NCBI RefSeq assembly: GCF_047729875.1
Contig: NZ_CP159826.1
Location: 3,596,001-3,660,000 of the forward strand
Source: Marimicrobium sp913061115
GTDB taxonomy: Bacteria; Pseudomonadota; Gammaproteobacteria; Pseudomonadales; Halieaceae
Length of the DNA stretch: 64,000 nucleotides
Direction: 5' to 3'
This document shows, one piece after another, positions 35,716 through 44,490 of this stretch (position 1 is the stretch's first letter; each line of letters starts with the position of its first letter). The translations under genes and the position numbers were made by a program. Below the pieces are notes generated by a model. That model saw nothing but the letters and a program-made list of their open reading frames with translations, was not told the DNA's origin and ran no database searches.

Positions 35716-36285
35716 ATGACAAGATCAGGAAAGCTTCATCAGGTACGAATCATTGGAGGGCAGTGGCGTGGTCGTAAACTTTCCTTTACGCCCGCAGACG
35801 GGTTGCGCCCAACGGGCGACAGGATAAGAGAAACGCTGTTCAACTGGTTGGCGCCCACTATTGAGGGCGCTCGATGTGTTGACCTGTTTACAGGAAGCGG
35901 AGCGCTCGGACTGGAGGCGCTTTCTAGAGGTGCGATCCACTGTGACTTTGTCGACAGCTCAAACGCAACATTGAGCCAGGTGAGCGATCACCTGAAAACA
36001 CTTGTGGCCGTTAATCGGAGTCGGTGCCACCCCGTCTCAGCGCAGCAGTTTCTAAAGATGGCGACTCAGGCGTATGACATCGTATTTATTGATCCACCCT
36101 TCATGCAGCAGTTAGTGGGGCCTATCTGCGAGGCATTGACTAAGAAGCAGTTGTTGAGCGGCGATGCGCTGGTCTATGTTGAGACGGGGGCGATGGAGCC
36201 GCCAGCCAAAGTTCCGTTAGGCTGGAAAATACACCGACAGAAGGTTGCAGGTGGCGTAGCGTACCGCCTGTTCAGCGTTGATTGA
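35716..36285 (+). CDS. rsmD: 16S rRNA m2G966 methyltransferase
   Basis: 189 residues. SAM-dependent base methyltransferase acting on 16S rRNA. RIIGGQWRGRKL near 9-20 and RPTGDRIRETLFNWL near 31-45 open the family domain; motif I is DLFTGSGALGLEAL near 56-69; the catalytic DPPF is near 121-124. Divergent from ftsY, as in E. coli and Pseudomonas. coaD follows. Confidence 0.95.
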   Translation: MTRSGKLHQVRIIGGQWRGRKLSFTPADGLRPTGDRIRETLFNWLAPTIEGARCVDLFTGSGALGLEALSRGAIHCDFVDSSNATLSQVSDHLKTLVAVNRSRCHPVSAQQFLKMATQAYDIVFIDPPFMQQLVGPICEALTKKQLLSGDALVYVETGAMEPPAKVPLGWKIHRQKVAGGVAYRLFSVD

Positions 36286-36389
36286 TCAAACAAATCGGGC
36301 CCACCGGCGACCTTTCCTAACGGATGCGTTGTCGCTCCCCGACAAATTGTTTACCATCCGCAGTCCCGCCTCCACAATCGGCCACCAAC

Positions 36390-36878
36390 ATGAGAACCAA
36401 TACCGTCATTTACCCGGGAACCTTCGACCCAATCACCAATGGCCATGTGGACCTGACCGAGCGCGCTGCACGCCTGTTTGATAGAGTCGTGGTAGGCATT
36501 GCCCACAGCGAAAAAAAGACGCCCCTGTTTACTCTAGAGGAGCGAGTCTCTATGAGTCAGTCAGCACTCACACACCTGGATAACGTTGAAGTTGTTGGGT
36601 TTAGTAACCTACTTACAGATTTCGCCATTAGCCAGAACGCCCGATGCGTCCTGCGTGGCCTAAGGGCTGTGTCAGATTTCGAGTACGAGTTTCAACTGGC
36701 CAATATGAACAGAGCCATATACCCCGAATTTGAGAGTATCTTTCTGACTCCCTCAGAGCACTTGTCGTATATTTCCTCTTCCCTGGTAAGAGAAATTGCA
36801 GCCCTGAACGGCGACATCAGTCCGTTTGTTCCGCCCGGGGTTGCAGCGGCGCTGAAACAACGGTTTGCCAGTGCGTAG
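36390..36878 (+). CDS. coaD: Phosphopantetheine adenylyltransferase
   Basis: Penultimate step of coenzyme A synthesis. The ATG at 36390 gives 162 residues with the nucleotidyltransferase motif YPGTFDPITNGH at about 7-18. ISSSLVREIAALNGD near 127-141 is the C-terminal signature. Longer in-frame starts overlap nothing useful and lack homology. The 104-base gap after rsmD holds no obvious terminator. Confidence 0.96.
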   Translation: MRTNTVIYPGTFDPITNGHVDLTERAARLFDRVVVGIAHSEKKTPLFTLEERVSMSQSALTHLDNVEVVGFSNLLTDFAISQNARCVLRGLRAVSDFEYEFQLANMNRAIYPEFESIFLTPSEHLSYISSSLVREIAALNGDISPFVPPGVAAALKQRFASA

Positions 36879-36904
36879 GAACCAGGACGGCCGCTAGCGA
36901 CAGC

Positions 36905-37717
36905 TCAGCGCTGACAGGTCGCACAGTAGACGCTACTGCGCTGCCCCAGACGTACTTCCCTTAACGTAGCCTCGCAACGCTTGCAAGATTGACCCGCTCG
37001 CCCATAAACCAAAAGTCGTTGGGCGAAGTATCCGGGCCTGCCATCACCCCCCACAAAATCCCTTAGGGTAGTTCCACCCTGTTCTATAGCAGAAGTAAGT
37101 ACTTGCTTAATATTTTCTGCGAGTCGCTGGTAGCGGGCTGCCGAAACCCTTCCAGCAGCGCGATCTGGACGAATTCCGGATATAAACAGGGCCTCGTTAG
37201 CATAAATATTACCCACACCAACCACCACCTTTCCGTCCATGATGAAATTCTTTATGGGGCTCTTGCGGCCCCGGGAGCGCTGATACAAAACCTGTCCGTC
37301 AAACTCCGAGGAAAGGGGCTCCGGCCCAAGGTGAGCCAGTAAAGGGTGGATCTCGCCAGCAGCCAACCAAAGAAAGCAGCCGAAGCGCCGCGGGTCGTGG
37401 TAGCGCAGGCAGGCCCCATCGTCGAGCAGAACATCGATATGATCATGCCGGCCGGGGGGAGCATCGAAGTCGACCAACCGCAGAGACCCGGACATGCCTA
37501 AATGAACCAATAGCGACCCTGCCTGTGTTCGAAAGAGCAGGTATTTGGCGCGACGTTCTACCGCTTCGATGGCCTGCCCAGCCAACAAAGCCGCCAATTG
37601 GTCCGGCACCGGCCAGCGCAACCGGGGCTCCCGCACAAGCACCCGAGTGACCACCCGACCAACACAGTGCGGCTCGACTCCCCGACGGGTGGTTTCAACT
37701 TCTGGCAGTTCAGGCAT
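36905..37717 (-). CDS. mutM: Formamidopyrimidine-DNA glycosylase
   Basis: Excises 8-oxoguanine and formamidopyrimidines, then cuts the abasic site. 270 residues. The N-terminus PELPEVETTRRG supplies the Pro nucleophile and Glu 3 after Met removal. A helix-two-turn-helix lies near 130-220 with KSPIKNFIMDGK. The C-terminal zinc finger is CKRCEATLREVRLGQRSSVYCATC (Cys pairs near 247/250 and 265/268). Convergent with coaD. Confidence 0.96.
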   Translation of the reverse strand: MPELPEVETTRRGVEPHCVGRVVTRVLVREPRLRWPVPDQLAALLAGQAIEAVERRAKYLLFRTQAGSLLVHLGMSGSLRLVDFDAPPGRHDHIDVLLDDGACLRYHDPRRFGCFLWLAAGEIHPLLAHLGPEPLSSEFDGQVLYQRSRGRKSPIKNFIMDGKVVVGVGNIYANEALFISGIRPDRAAGRVSAARYQRLAENIKQVLTSAIEQGGTTLRDFVGGDGRPGYFAQRLLVYGRAGQSCKRCEATLREVRLGQRSSVYCATCQR

Positions 37718-37763
37718 GGTGGGTTGATATCTTTTCTATGCTAATGCGTAGCGGGCCCTGAAA

Positions 37764-37790
37764 CAAAAAACCCCAGCGATAGCCAGGGTT
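37764..37790 (-). terminator. Rho-independent terminator of the rpmB-rpmG operon
   Basis: On the minus strand AACCCTGGC pairs with GCTGGGGTT (two G-U wobbles) around TATC, followed by a T-run. It starts 27 bases after the rpmG stop. Confidence 0.8.
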
Positions 37791-37816
37791 TCAGTCGTCG
37801 ATCCTAAAAAGGTAGC

Positions 37817-37972
37817 TTACTTAATTTTACCTTCCTTATACATAACGTGCTTGCGCACTACCGGATCATATTTTTTCATTTCGAGTTTGTCGGGCGTAGT
37901 ACGCTTATTCTTGTCTGTGGTATAGAAGTGTCCGGTACCAGCAGATGAATTCATTCTGACTTTATCTCTCAT
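37817..37972 (-). CDS. rpmG: 50S ribosomal protein L33
   Basis: 51 residues, too short for many gene finders. MRDKVRMNSSAGTGHFYTT begins the family block and ends YDPVVRKHVMYKEGKIK (KHVMYKE is typical). The Cys pairs of zinc-binding L33 are absent, so this is the zinc-free paralogue form. GGAGAAT precedes the ATG. It follows rpmB by 12 bases, the universal gammaproteobacterial pair. Confidence 0.96.
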   Translation of the reverse strand: MRDKVRMNSSAGTGHFYTTDKNKRTTPDKLEMKKYDPVVRKHVMYKEGKIK

Positions 37973-37984
37973 CGCAATTCTCCT

Positions 37985-38221
37985 TTAAACTTTTTCGCCG
38001 CGAGCGCGGAGATCTTCCAGCACTTTCTCGATCCCCAACTTGTCAATGATACGCATACCTTTGGTTGATACCCGCAAGCTCACAAAGCGCTTCTGTGACG
38101 GCAACCAGAAGCGATGCTGGTGCAGATTGGGCAAAAAACGGCGGCGAGTGCGATTCTTTGCATGTGATACGTTGTTCCCCGATACCGGACGCTTCCCAGT
38201 AACCTGACAGACTCTAGCCAT
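37985..38221 (-). CDS. rpmB: 50S ribosomal protein L28
   Basis: 78 residues, the exact E. coli length. MARVCQVTGKRPVSGNNVSHA and RTRRRFLPNLHQHRFW are the family blocks (each part of the L28 signature). Only one Cys is present, so no zinc ribbon. Leads the rpmB-rpmG operon; the gap to radC (176 bases) should hold the promoter. Confidence 0.97.
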   Translation of the reverse strand: MARVCQVTGKRPVSGNNVSHAKNRTRRRFLPNLHQHRFWLPSQKRFVSLRVSTKGMRIIDKLGIEKVLEDLRARGEKV

Positions 38222-38397
38222 GATTTTTCTCTCCCAAAATAGACGCGGGATTTCCAGTAAAAATGAGTGTGATTTAACGACTCAAACGAGACACAGGCCG
38301 CGCAGAGCGCGACTTTATACCAGAACACCCCAACCATAGCAAGCGCTTCAGAGCCGGCGAGAGGGCATAATGCACAAAGAATTGTAGGCACTTCGCC

Positions 38398-39072
38398 TCA
38401 CAGCAGTCCCTGTTCTGCAAAGGAATACTCTCGGCCACAACCGACGATGATGTGATCCAGCACTCGGATATCCAATAACGACAGCGCAGAACACAGCCGC
38501 TCGGTAATCCTGCGGTCGGCGCTGCTGGGCTCAGCAACGCCGGAAGGATGGTTATGCGCAAAAATGACTGCGGCCGCACCATACTGTAGAGCCCTTATCG
38601 CCACTTCACGCGGGTAAACCGCCGCGCCATCCAGCGTGCCAAAAAACAAATCCTCACAGCGCAGCACCCTGTGCTGGCTATCCAGAAACAGGCAGGTGAA
38701 CACTTCTGCACTGTGACTCCCCAAGTGGTATTGGAGGAAGCGTCGTGTTTCGCTGGAACTGGTGAGCACATCCGCGGCAGACGCCTTCTGTAGAGCCTGA
38801 CGACGCGCCAATTCCATTGCAGCACATAAACGGGCATATTTCGCCGGACCAACGCCAGAACAAGCGAGCAACCTACTCTGATCCGACCGGATCAGCCCAC
38901 TGATGCCATCAAATTCTTTAAGGAGATTGCGTGCCATATCCAGCGCGCTGCAATCGCGATAGCCCGTATTAAGCAGCAAAGCGAGTAGCTCGCCATCTGA
39001 CAGTGCGGAAGCACCTCGCTCCAACAGTTTATCCCTCGGTCCTTCGCCGAATGCCCAACCGGCCATGCTCAT
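38398..39072 (-). CDS. radC: RadC family protein (JAB/MPN+ metalloprotein)
   Basis: 224 residues. The ATG at 39072 is chosen because GGGAGGAG lies 4-6 bases upstream. An N-terminal helix-hairpin-helix-like region (about 60-95, containing ACSGVGPAKYARL) is followed by the JAMM-type metal motif HNHPSGVAEPSSAD near 172-185. The old role in radiation repair is not supported by newer genetics, and the true function is unknown. Divergent from coaBC. Confidence 0.94.
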   Translation of the reverse strand: MSMAGWAFGEGPRDKLLERGASALSDGELLALLLNTGYRDCSALDMARNLLKEFDGISGLIRSDQSRLLACSGVGPAKYARLCAAMELARRQALQKASAADVLTSSSETRRFLQYHLGSHSAEVFTCLFLDSQHRVLRCEDLFFGTLDGAAVYPREVAIRALQYGAAAVIFAHNHPSGVAEPSSADRRITERLCSALSLLDIRVLDHIIVGCGREYSFAEQGLL

Positions 39073-39168
39073 AGCGCTCCTCCCTGAGCCCCCTGCTGCC
39101 GCAGTGTCAAATGTGGCGTCACAATGGTATCTTTCCCAACAGGTTATTTTCCCAGTTTGAGCGAATAA

Positions 39169-40371
39169 ATGGCACATCTTTTCAATCGCAATGTCCTGCT
39201 CGGCGTCAGTGGCGGGATCGCAGCCTACAAGTCAGCGGAGTTGGTCAGACAACTACAGGAACTCGGCGCCAATGTGCGCGTGATCATGACGCGCGGTGCG
39301 CAGGAGTTTATTACCCCCCTTACACTTCAAGCGCTTTCAAGCAATCCGGTGCATACCGAGTTACTCGATGAGTATGCTGAAATGGGAATGGGGCACATTG
39401 AGCTGGCGCGCTGGGCCGACCTGCTGCTAATCGCTCCGGCGACCGCTGACCTGATCGCTCGACTCAGCACCGGTCGGGCCGATGACCTGCTCTCGACCGT
39501 GGCCCTGGCAACGGCAGCGCCACTCATGTTGGCTCCGGCGATGAATCAGCAGATGTGGAAGGACCCTGCCACGACAGCCAACATAGGCACACTGTCGGTC
39601 AGAGGTGCGCGGATAATTGGCCCTGCGGCGGGCCAACAGGCCTGTGGCGATGTGGGCCTCGGGCGCATGGAAGAACCCTCTACTATTGCCGGCGCTGCGG
39701 CCAGTCTGTTTGAGAACAGCCAGCTGGCGGGCAAGCGCATCATGATAACAGCCGGCCCCACCCGGGAGGCTCTGGACCCGGTACGTTACATTTCCAATAA
39801 CAGTTCGGGGAAAATGGGTTACGCGCTCGCAGCAGCTGCTGTAGACGCAGGTGCGATTACAACATTGGTGAGTGGCCCAGTGGCCTTGGCGCCACCCGAC
39901 CGTATTCGATTTCTGAGCGTACAAAGCGCCGAGCAAATGCTACAACAGTGCATTGAGCTGCTGCCAGAGTGTGACATTTTTATCGGCTGCGCCGCGGTGG
40001 CTGATTATCGCCCCGCTAAAGTGGAAAATCAGAAAATCAAAAAAGCACAGAATGAAATGACTTTGCAACTCGTGCGCAACCCTGACATTGTCTCGGCAGT
40101 GGCTGCAAACAAATATCGGCCATACACCGTTGGCTTCGCTGCTGAGACCAATAATGTTGTCGCCTACGCCAGGGACAAAATGCAACGAAAAGGCCTTGAT
40201 ATGATGGTAGCCAATGATGTGTCCAATCAAACCATAGGTTTTAACAGCGATAACAATGCCGTTACTGTTCTGTGGCGCGATGGAGAGAAGATCCTCGAGC
40301 TCGCGAGCAAGGCCTCCATAGCACAACACATTGTTCATTTAATTGCCCATCAAACTCGAAAAAACAACTAA
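39169..40371 (+). CDS. coaBC: Bifunctional phosphopantothenoylcysteine decarboxylase/synthetase
   Basis: 400 residues catalysing two CoA steps. The N-terminal half (CoaC, about 1-185) is a flavoprotein with GVSGGIAAYKSAELVRQL near 9-26 and PAMNQQMW near 123-130. The C-terminal half (CoaB, about 190-400) has ITAGPTREALDPVRYISN near 192-209, and KKAQNEM near 289-295 is the CTP-site lysine block. In most relatives dut comes next; here algC starts 6 bases later. Confidence 0.97.
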   Translation: MAHLFNRNVLLGVSGGIAAYKSAELVRQLQELGANVRVIMTRGAQEFITPLTLQALSSNPVHTELLDEYAEMGMGHIELARWADLLLIAPATADLIARLSTGRADDLLSTVALATAAPLMLAPAMNQQMWKDPATTANIGTLSVRGARIIGPAAGQQACGDVGLGRMEEPSTIAGAAASLFENSQLAGKRIMITAGPTREALDPVRYISNNSSGKMGYALAAAAVDAGAITTLVSGPVALAPPDRIRFLSVQSAEQMLQQCIELLPECDIFIGCAAVADYRPAKVENQKIKKAQNEMTLQLVRNPDIVSAVAANKYRPYTVGFAAETNNVVAYARDKMQRKGLDMMVANDVSNQTIGFNSDNNAVTVLWRDGEKILELASKASIAQHIVHLIAHQTRKNN

Positions 40372-40377
40372 AGAAGC

Positions 40378-41817
40378 GTGTCACACAACCCCACACTCAA
40401 ACCTTCTCTTGCGGGCAATACACAAGTTGCAGCGCACAAGGAGGGCGCTTTCCCCGAGCATATATTTCGCGCCTATGACATTCGCGGTCACGCAGAGAAA
40501 GAGCTCACCGATGCAGTAATAGCCAGTATCGCAGGCGCGATTGGCACAATCGCTGGACAAATGGGTGAACACGCACTGATCGTAGGATGTGATGGCAGAG
40601 AGTCCAGCCCCCGTATTAAGGCCGGTCTCATCCGTGCAATCATAGCGACCGGTAGGGATGTTATCGACATTGGCATGACGCCCACGCCACTGCTCTATTT
40701 TGCTACGCGGCATCTAAATTGCCGATCCGGCATCATGATAACGGGCAGCCACAACCCGGCAGAACAGAATGGACTGAAAATTGTACTAGACCGGCAGACC
40801 CTGGCGGCCGGCCGTATTGCTGAGATTCGCGATCAGGCGGCAGCCGGTAACTTTAGTGCGGGAAATGGACGAATCACTCAAGAGAATATTGTTCCTGCCT
40901 ATTTAGACAGGGTCCGCCATGATATTGCCATCGCTACGCCCCTTAAAATTGTCATCGATGCGAGCAATGGCGCCACCAGCGAGATCGCGCCGCAACTGTT
41001 TCAAGAGCTCGGCTGCGATGTTATACCGCTGAACTGCAAGGTGGACGGTCGCTTTCCTGGCCACCCCCCCGACACCAGTAACGAAGAAAATCTCGCAATG
41101 TTGGTGCAGGAAGTCGTCGATGTTGAGGCCGACTTTGGTGTAGCTTTCGATGGCGATGGCGACCGCTTAGCGGTCGTCACACCCTCCGGAAAAATTATAC
41201 GCTCGGACGTATTATTGATGCTCTATGCTCAGGATTTTTTGTCACGCAATCCTGGTGCGGATGTTGTCTTTGACGTCAAGTGCAGTCGCCAGCTCTCCAC
41301 ATTGATTGCCGACCTTGGCGGCCGGCCCGTGGTATGGAAGACCGGGCACGCTTTTATGAAAGAAAAAATGCAGGAGACCGGTGCGCTGTTAGGCGGAGAA
41401 TTCTCCGGACACATGTTCTTTGGTGAGCGCTGGTATGGATTTGACGATGGCATCTATGCCGCGGGTCGCCTCGCAGAAATCATAAGTACTCACGGGGATA
41501 ATCTAGACGATGCCATTGCAAAATTCCCCGCTACGAGCAATACACCCGAAATCATCATTCCCGTGGCGGATGACTACAAATTTGAGTTGGCGAAGAGAAT
41601 CATCAACAATACCGACTTTCCTTCTGGGAAAGTGACCACTCTGGACGGACTCAGGGTAGACTTTAGCAACGGCTGGGGCTTGGTGCGCGCCTCCAATACG
41701 GGACCGGCGCTGACGGCCCGCTTTGAGGCAGACACACTGGAAAACCTCAAGAAGATCCAGGACGAGTTCAGAACCCAAATCGCGCAAATAGACCCTGCGA
41801 TTGAACTCAATTTCTAA
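40378..41817 (+). CDS. algC: Phosphomannomutase/phosphoglucomutase AlgC
   Basis: 479 residues. Interconverts mannose or glucose 6- and 1-phosphates, feeding lipopolysaccharide and exopolysaccharide precursors. The start is GTG; the conserved fold begins near residue 29 (IFRAYDIRG). The phosphoserine loop TGSHNPAEQNG lies near 122-132, the metal loop DGDGDR near 259-264, the sugar loop GEFSGH near 340-345 and the phosphate site RASNTGPA near 439-446. Six bases after coaBC, 43 before argB. It may supply the polysaccharide locus at 60.8 kb. Confidence 0.95.
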   Translation: MSHNPTLKPSLAGNTQVAAHKEGAFPEHIFRAYDIRGHAEKELTDAVIASIAGAIGTIAGQMGEHALIVGCDGRESSPRIKAGLIRAIIATGRDVIDIGMTPTPLLYFATRHLNCRSGIMITGSHNPAEQNGLKIVLDRQTLAAGRIAEIRDQAAAGNFSAGNGRITQENIVPAYLDRVRHDIAIATPLKIVIDASNGATSEIAPQLFQELGCDVIPLNCKVDGRFPGHPPDTSNEENLAMLVQEVVDVEADFGVAFDGDGDRLAVVTPSGKIIRSDVLLMLYAQDFLSRNPGADVVFDVKCSRQLSTLIADLGGRPVVWKTGHAFMKEKMQETGALLGGEFSGHMFFGERWYGFDDGIYAAGRLAEIISTHGDNLDDAIAKFPATSNTPEIIIPVADDYKFELAKRIINNTDFPSGKVTTLDGLRVDFSNGWGLVRASNTGPALTARFEADTLENLKKIQDEFRTQIAQIDPAIELNF

Positions 41818-41860
41818 CCACCCGCCCCCTTTGGGGTCGGGCTTAATAGTAGGCCAGGAT

Positions 41861-42763
41861 ATGTCACTCGATCGCGCAGAAGCTCTCAATATCGCCCAGG
41901 TTCTGACCGAAGCCCTTCCCTATATCCAGCGATTCATCGGCAAAACGATTGTGGTCAAGTTTGGCGGCAACGCCATGGTAGACCCGCTGCTCCACGAAAG
42001 CTTTGCCCGCGACGTGGTGCTGATGAAACTGGTCGGTATGAACCCGGTTGTGGTGCACGGAGGCGGGCCGCAAATCGGCGCCCTGCTGGAAAAACTCAAT
42101 ATTCAAACAACGTTTGTTGATGGAATGCGCGTCACCGACTCCCAAACCATGGACATAGTGGAGATGGTGTTGGGTGGCAGCGTCAATAAGGAAATAGTCT
42201 CGTCTATCAACCGCAACGGCGGTAAGGCTATCGGTGTAACAGGCAAAGACGGCCAAATGATTAAGGCGCGCAAGCTCACGGTCAATCAGTACAGTTCTGA
42301 GCGCGATATATCGGAAAACGTCGATATCGGACAAGTGGGAGAGGTCGACCAGATTGATACTGAAGTGCTAAAGGTCATTCTAGGGAGCAACTTCATTCCT
42401 GTTATCGCTCCGATCGGAGTGGGCGACGACGGCAGTACTTACAATATTAACGCTGATCTTGTTGCCGGAAAACTGGCCGAGGTTATGCACGCAGAGAAAT
42501 TGATGCTGCTGACCAATGTCGCCGGGTTGTTGGACAAAAAAGGTCACATTCTTACCGGCCTCACCACAGAACAGGTGGATGGCTTGATCGCAGATGGGAC
42601 TATCAGTGGTGGTATGCTGCCAAAAATCCGCTGCGCCCTCGATGCAGTGAAGTTCGGAGTCACTAGCGCGCACATTGTGGATGGTCGAGTGCCTCACGCT
42701 GTACTGCTGGAAACCTTCACCGACGAGGGGATGGGCACACTCATCACCAATAAACGCGTCTAA
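41861..42763 (+). CDS. argB: Acetylglutamate kinase
   Basis: Second step of arginine synthesis. 300 residues from the ATG at 41861 (AGGAT just before). KFGGNAM near 33-39 binds phosphate, VHGGGPQIG near 65-73 binds substrate, and GMLPKIRCALDA near 266-277 closes the site. An N-terminal helix (1-25) is of the kind found in arginine-inhibited hexameric NAGK, so feedback by arginine is likely. Between algC and slmA, as in Pseudomonas for algC-argB. Confidence 0.97.
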   Translation: MSLDRAEALNIAQVLTEALPYIQRFIGKTIVVKFGGNAMVDPLLHESFARDVVLMKLVGMNPVVVHGGGPQIGALLEKLNIQTTFVDGMRVTDSQTMDIVEMVLGGSVNKEIVSSINRNGGKAIGVTGKDGQMIKARKLTVNQYSSERDISENVDIGQVGEVDQIDTEVLKVILGSNFIPVIAPIGVGDDGSTYNINADLVAGKLAEVMHAEKLMLLTNVAGLLDKKGHILTGLTTEQVDGLIADGTISGGMLPKIRCALDAVKFGVTSAHIVDGRVPHAVLLETFTDEGMGTLITNKRV

Positions 42764-42867
42764 CTCGCATAAACTGATAAAAATTCTCCCCCATTATGGT
42801 CCCGCTTATTGCAGGCAAGACGGGTAATCGCTAGCATTGGGTGACACGCTATTCGATATGGAACGCT

Positions 42868-43503
42868 ATGCCCCCTAGAAAATCCCAAAGGCGCCAGCAA
42901 ATATTGGAAGCTCTCGCCCATATGCTGGAGGCCGGCCAAGGTAGCCGGATCACTACAGCTGGTCTTGCGAGGCAGGTCGGAGTCTCCGAGGCCGCTCTGT
43001 ATCGGCACTTTCCCAGCAAGTCAAAAATGTTTGAAGGCCTCATCGAATTCATCGAAGACACGCTTTTTAGCCGCATCAATATCATTCTGAGTGAAGAGCA
43101 ATTTGCCGCAGTGCGCTGCGAAAAAATGCTCATGCTGTTACTCGTATTTGCCGAACGCAATCCCGGGCTTACCCGCATCCTCACCGGTGATGCGCTGGCG
43201 GGGGAAACCGAACGCCTGCACGTCCGTGTGGCACAACTATTCGATCGCTTTGAAACACAGCTCAAACAAGTCATTCGGGAAGCAGAGTTGCGCGAGGGTC
43301 TGCGTCCTAGCATCCCCTTGCCCGCAGCCGCCAACCTCCTGATAGCGGCAGCAGAAGGACGCCTATCACAGTATGTGCGCAGCGGATTCCAGCGCCTTCC
43401 GACCACAGAGTGGGCCCGTCAATGGGAGTTATTGATGGACGGCTTTTTCCGCGAAGCCGTCACCACGCCACTTTCTGGCCAAACCACTCGTTTTATTCGC
43501 TAG
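42868..43503 (+). CDS. slmA: Nucleoid occlusion factor SlmA
   Basis: 211 residues, TetR-fold. The helix-turn-helix LARQVGVSEAALYRHFPSK (near 38-56) and the blocks IEFIEDTLFSRIN near 63-75 and AERNPGLTRILTGDAL near 95-110 closely follow E. coli SlmA. It binds DNA and blocks FtsZ rings over the nucleoid. The ATG at 42868 is preferred over a GTG at 42841. The C-terminal 13 residues go beyond the E. coli protein (198). Its place between argB and pyrE matches the coaBC-dut-slmA-pyrE order of enterics. Confidence 0.93.
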   Translation: MPPRKSQRRQQILEALAHMLEAGQGSRITTAGLARQVGVSEAALYRHFPSKSKMFEGLIEFIEDTLFSRINIILSEEQFAAVRCEKMLMLLLVFAERNPGLTRILTGDALAGETERLHVRVAQLFDRFETQLKQVIREAELREGLRPSIPLPAAANLLIAAAEGRLSQYVRSGFQRLPTTEWARQWELLMDGFFREAVTTPLSGQTTRFIR

Positions 43504-43581
43504 GTATGCGGTGGAAGGACGTTACTCGCACGAGGAAATCGCCGCGCGTTCAACATAAACCCCTTGCCCACTTGCTACGGC

Positions 43582-44226
43582 TTAGACTCCATACTGTTGA
43601 CGGTACTGCCGCATAGCGGCCAAAGCGCCCGGAGGCCCCTGATCTTCAGCCTCCAGATAATCAATAATGTGGCCCATGTTAATGATACTTAACACCGGCG
43701 CATCGTAAGCTCGCTCCACCTCCTGTATGGCCGACAACTGGTCCACCCCCCTCTCCTGCCGATCAAGACCGATGACAACGCCTGCTAGGGTGGCGCCGGC
43801 CTCATCAATCATCTTGATCACCTCTCGAACGGCCGTACCCGCTGTAATGACGTCGTCGATCACCAGTACACGCCCTTGCAAAGGCGTCCCCACCACCACA
43901 CCACCCTCGCCGTGGGTTTTAGCCTCTTTGCGGTTGTAGGCATACGGTACATCCAGCCCGTAATGGTCAGCCAGGGCGATGGCAGTCGCCGCGGCCAGGG
44001 GAATGCCTTTATAGGCAGGCCCTAGTAATACGTCAAACTGCACGCCTGAATTCACAATGCAATGCGCGTAGCATCGGCCTAGAGCAGCGAGTGCAGCGCC
44101 CGTTGAAAATGCCCCAGCATTGAAAAAATAGGGACTTACGCGACCTGATTTAAGGGTAAATTCACCGAATTTTAACACCTCATGTCTGCGGGCAAGCTGA
44201 ATAAACTCTGTTTGAACTGCATGCAT
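43582..44226 (-). CDS. pyrE: Orotate phosphoribosyltransferase
   Basis: Converts orotate and PRPP to orotidine 5'-phosphate. 214 residues (E. coli 213). YFFNAG near 33-38, YKGIPLA near 72-78 and the PRPP-binding loop VLVIDDVITAGTAV near 119-132 are clear. Convergent with slmA and divergent from the Crc-like gene. The 264-base upstream gap shows no pyrE attenuator with a leader peptide that I could recognise, and rph is not upstream as in E. coli. Confidence 0.97.
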   Translation of the reverse strand: MHAVQTEFIQLARRHEVLKFGEFTLKSGRVSPYFFNAGAFSTGAALAALGRCYAHCIVNSGVQFDVLLGPAYKGIPLAAATAIALADHYGLDVPYAYNRKEAKTHGEGGVVVGTPLQGRVLVIDDVITAGTAVREVIKMIDEAGATLAGVVIGLDRQERGVDQLSAIQEVERAYDAPVLSIINMGHIIDYLEAEDQGPPGALAAMRQYRQQYGV

Positions 44227-44454
44227 ATCGGCTGTAGATCCTTAAACGAAACATTGTATTCCACAGGTTACGCTATAGAATACCCAAATCTGGATTTGTC
44301 CACTTTTTAACACTAGGAAACGAGCAGTAAATTCTTCTCCCGACGCCAATATAATCCATGTCGGCAGCACTGCTAAACAGCAACCCAAACCATCTTACGC
44401 ACGACCATTCCGACGGGAACTCGGCGAGATGTTTAAATTGTCGCGTGACTCAAG

Positions 44455-44484
44455 CTTGATAATACACGCTCTCATATCAAGGGA
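44455..44484 (+). promoter_or_regulatory. Hairpin overlapping the crc ribosome-binding site
   Basis: CTTGATA (44455-44461) pairs with TATCAAG (44475-44481) around 13 bases. The ribosome-binding AAGGGA (44479-44484) is partly in the stem, and the ATG starts at 44491. Such a fold could limit translation. The stem is only 7 bp and AT-rich. Confidence 0.35.
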
Positions 44485-44490
44485 TCAAAA

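Noticed and set aside
41482..41493. SlmA-binding-site-like sequence (ATAAGTACTCAC) near slmA
   Set aside because: It matches 10 of 12 bases of the E. coli consensus, but about two such matches are expected by chance in 64 kb, and it lies inside algC.
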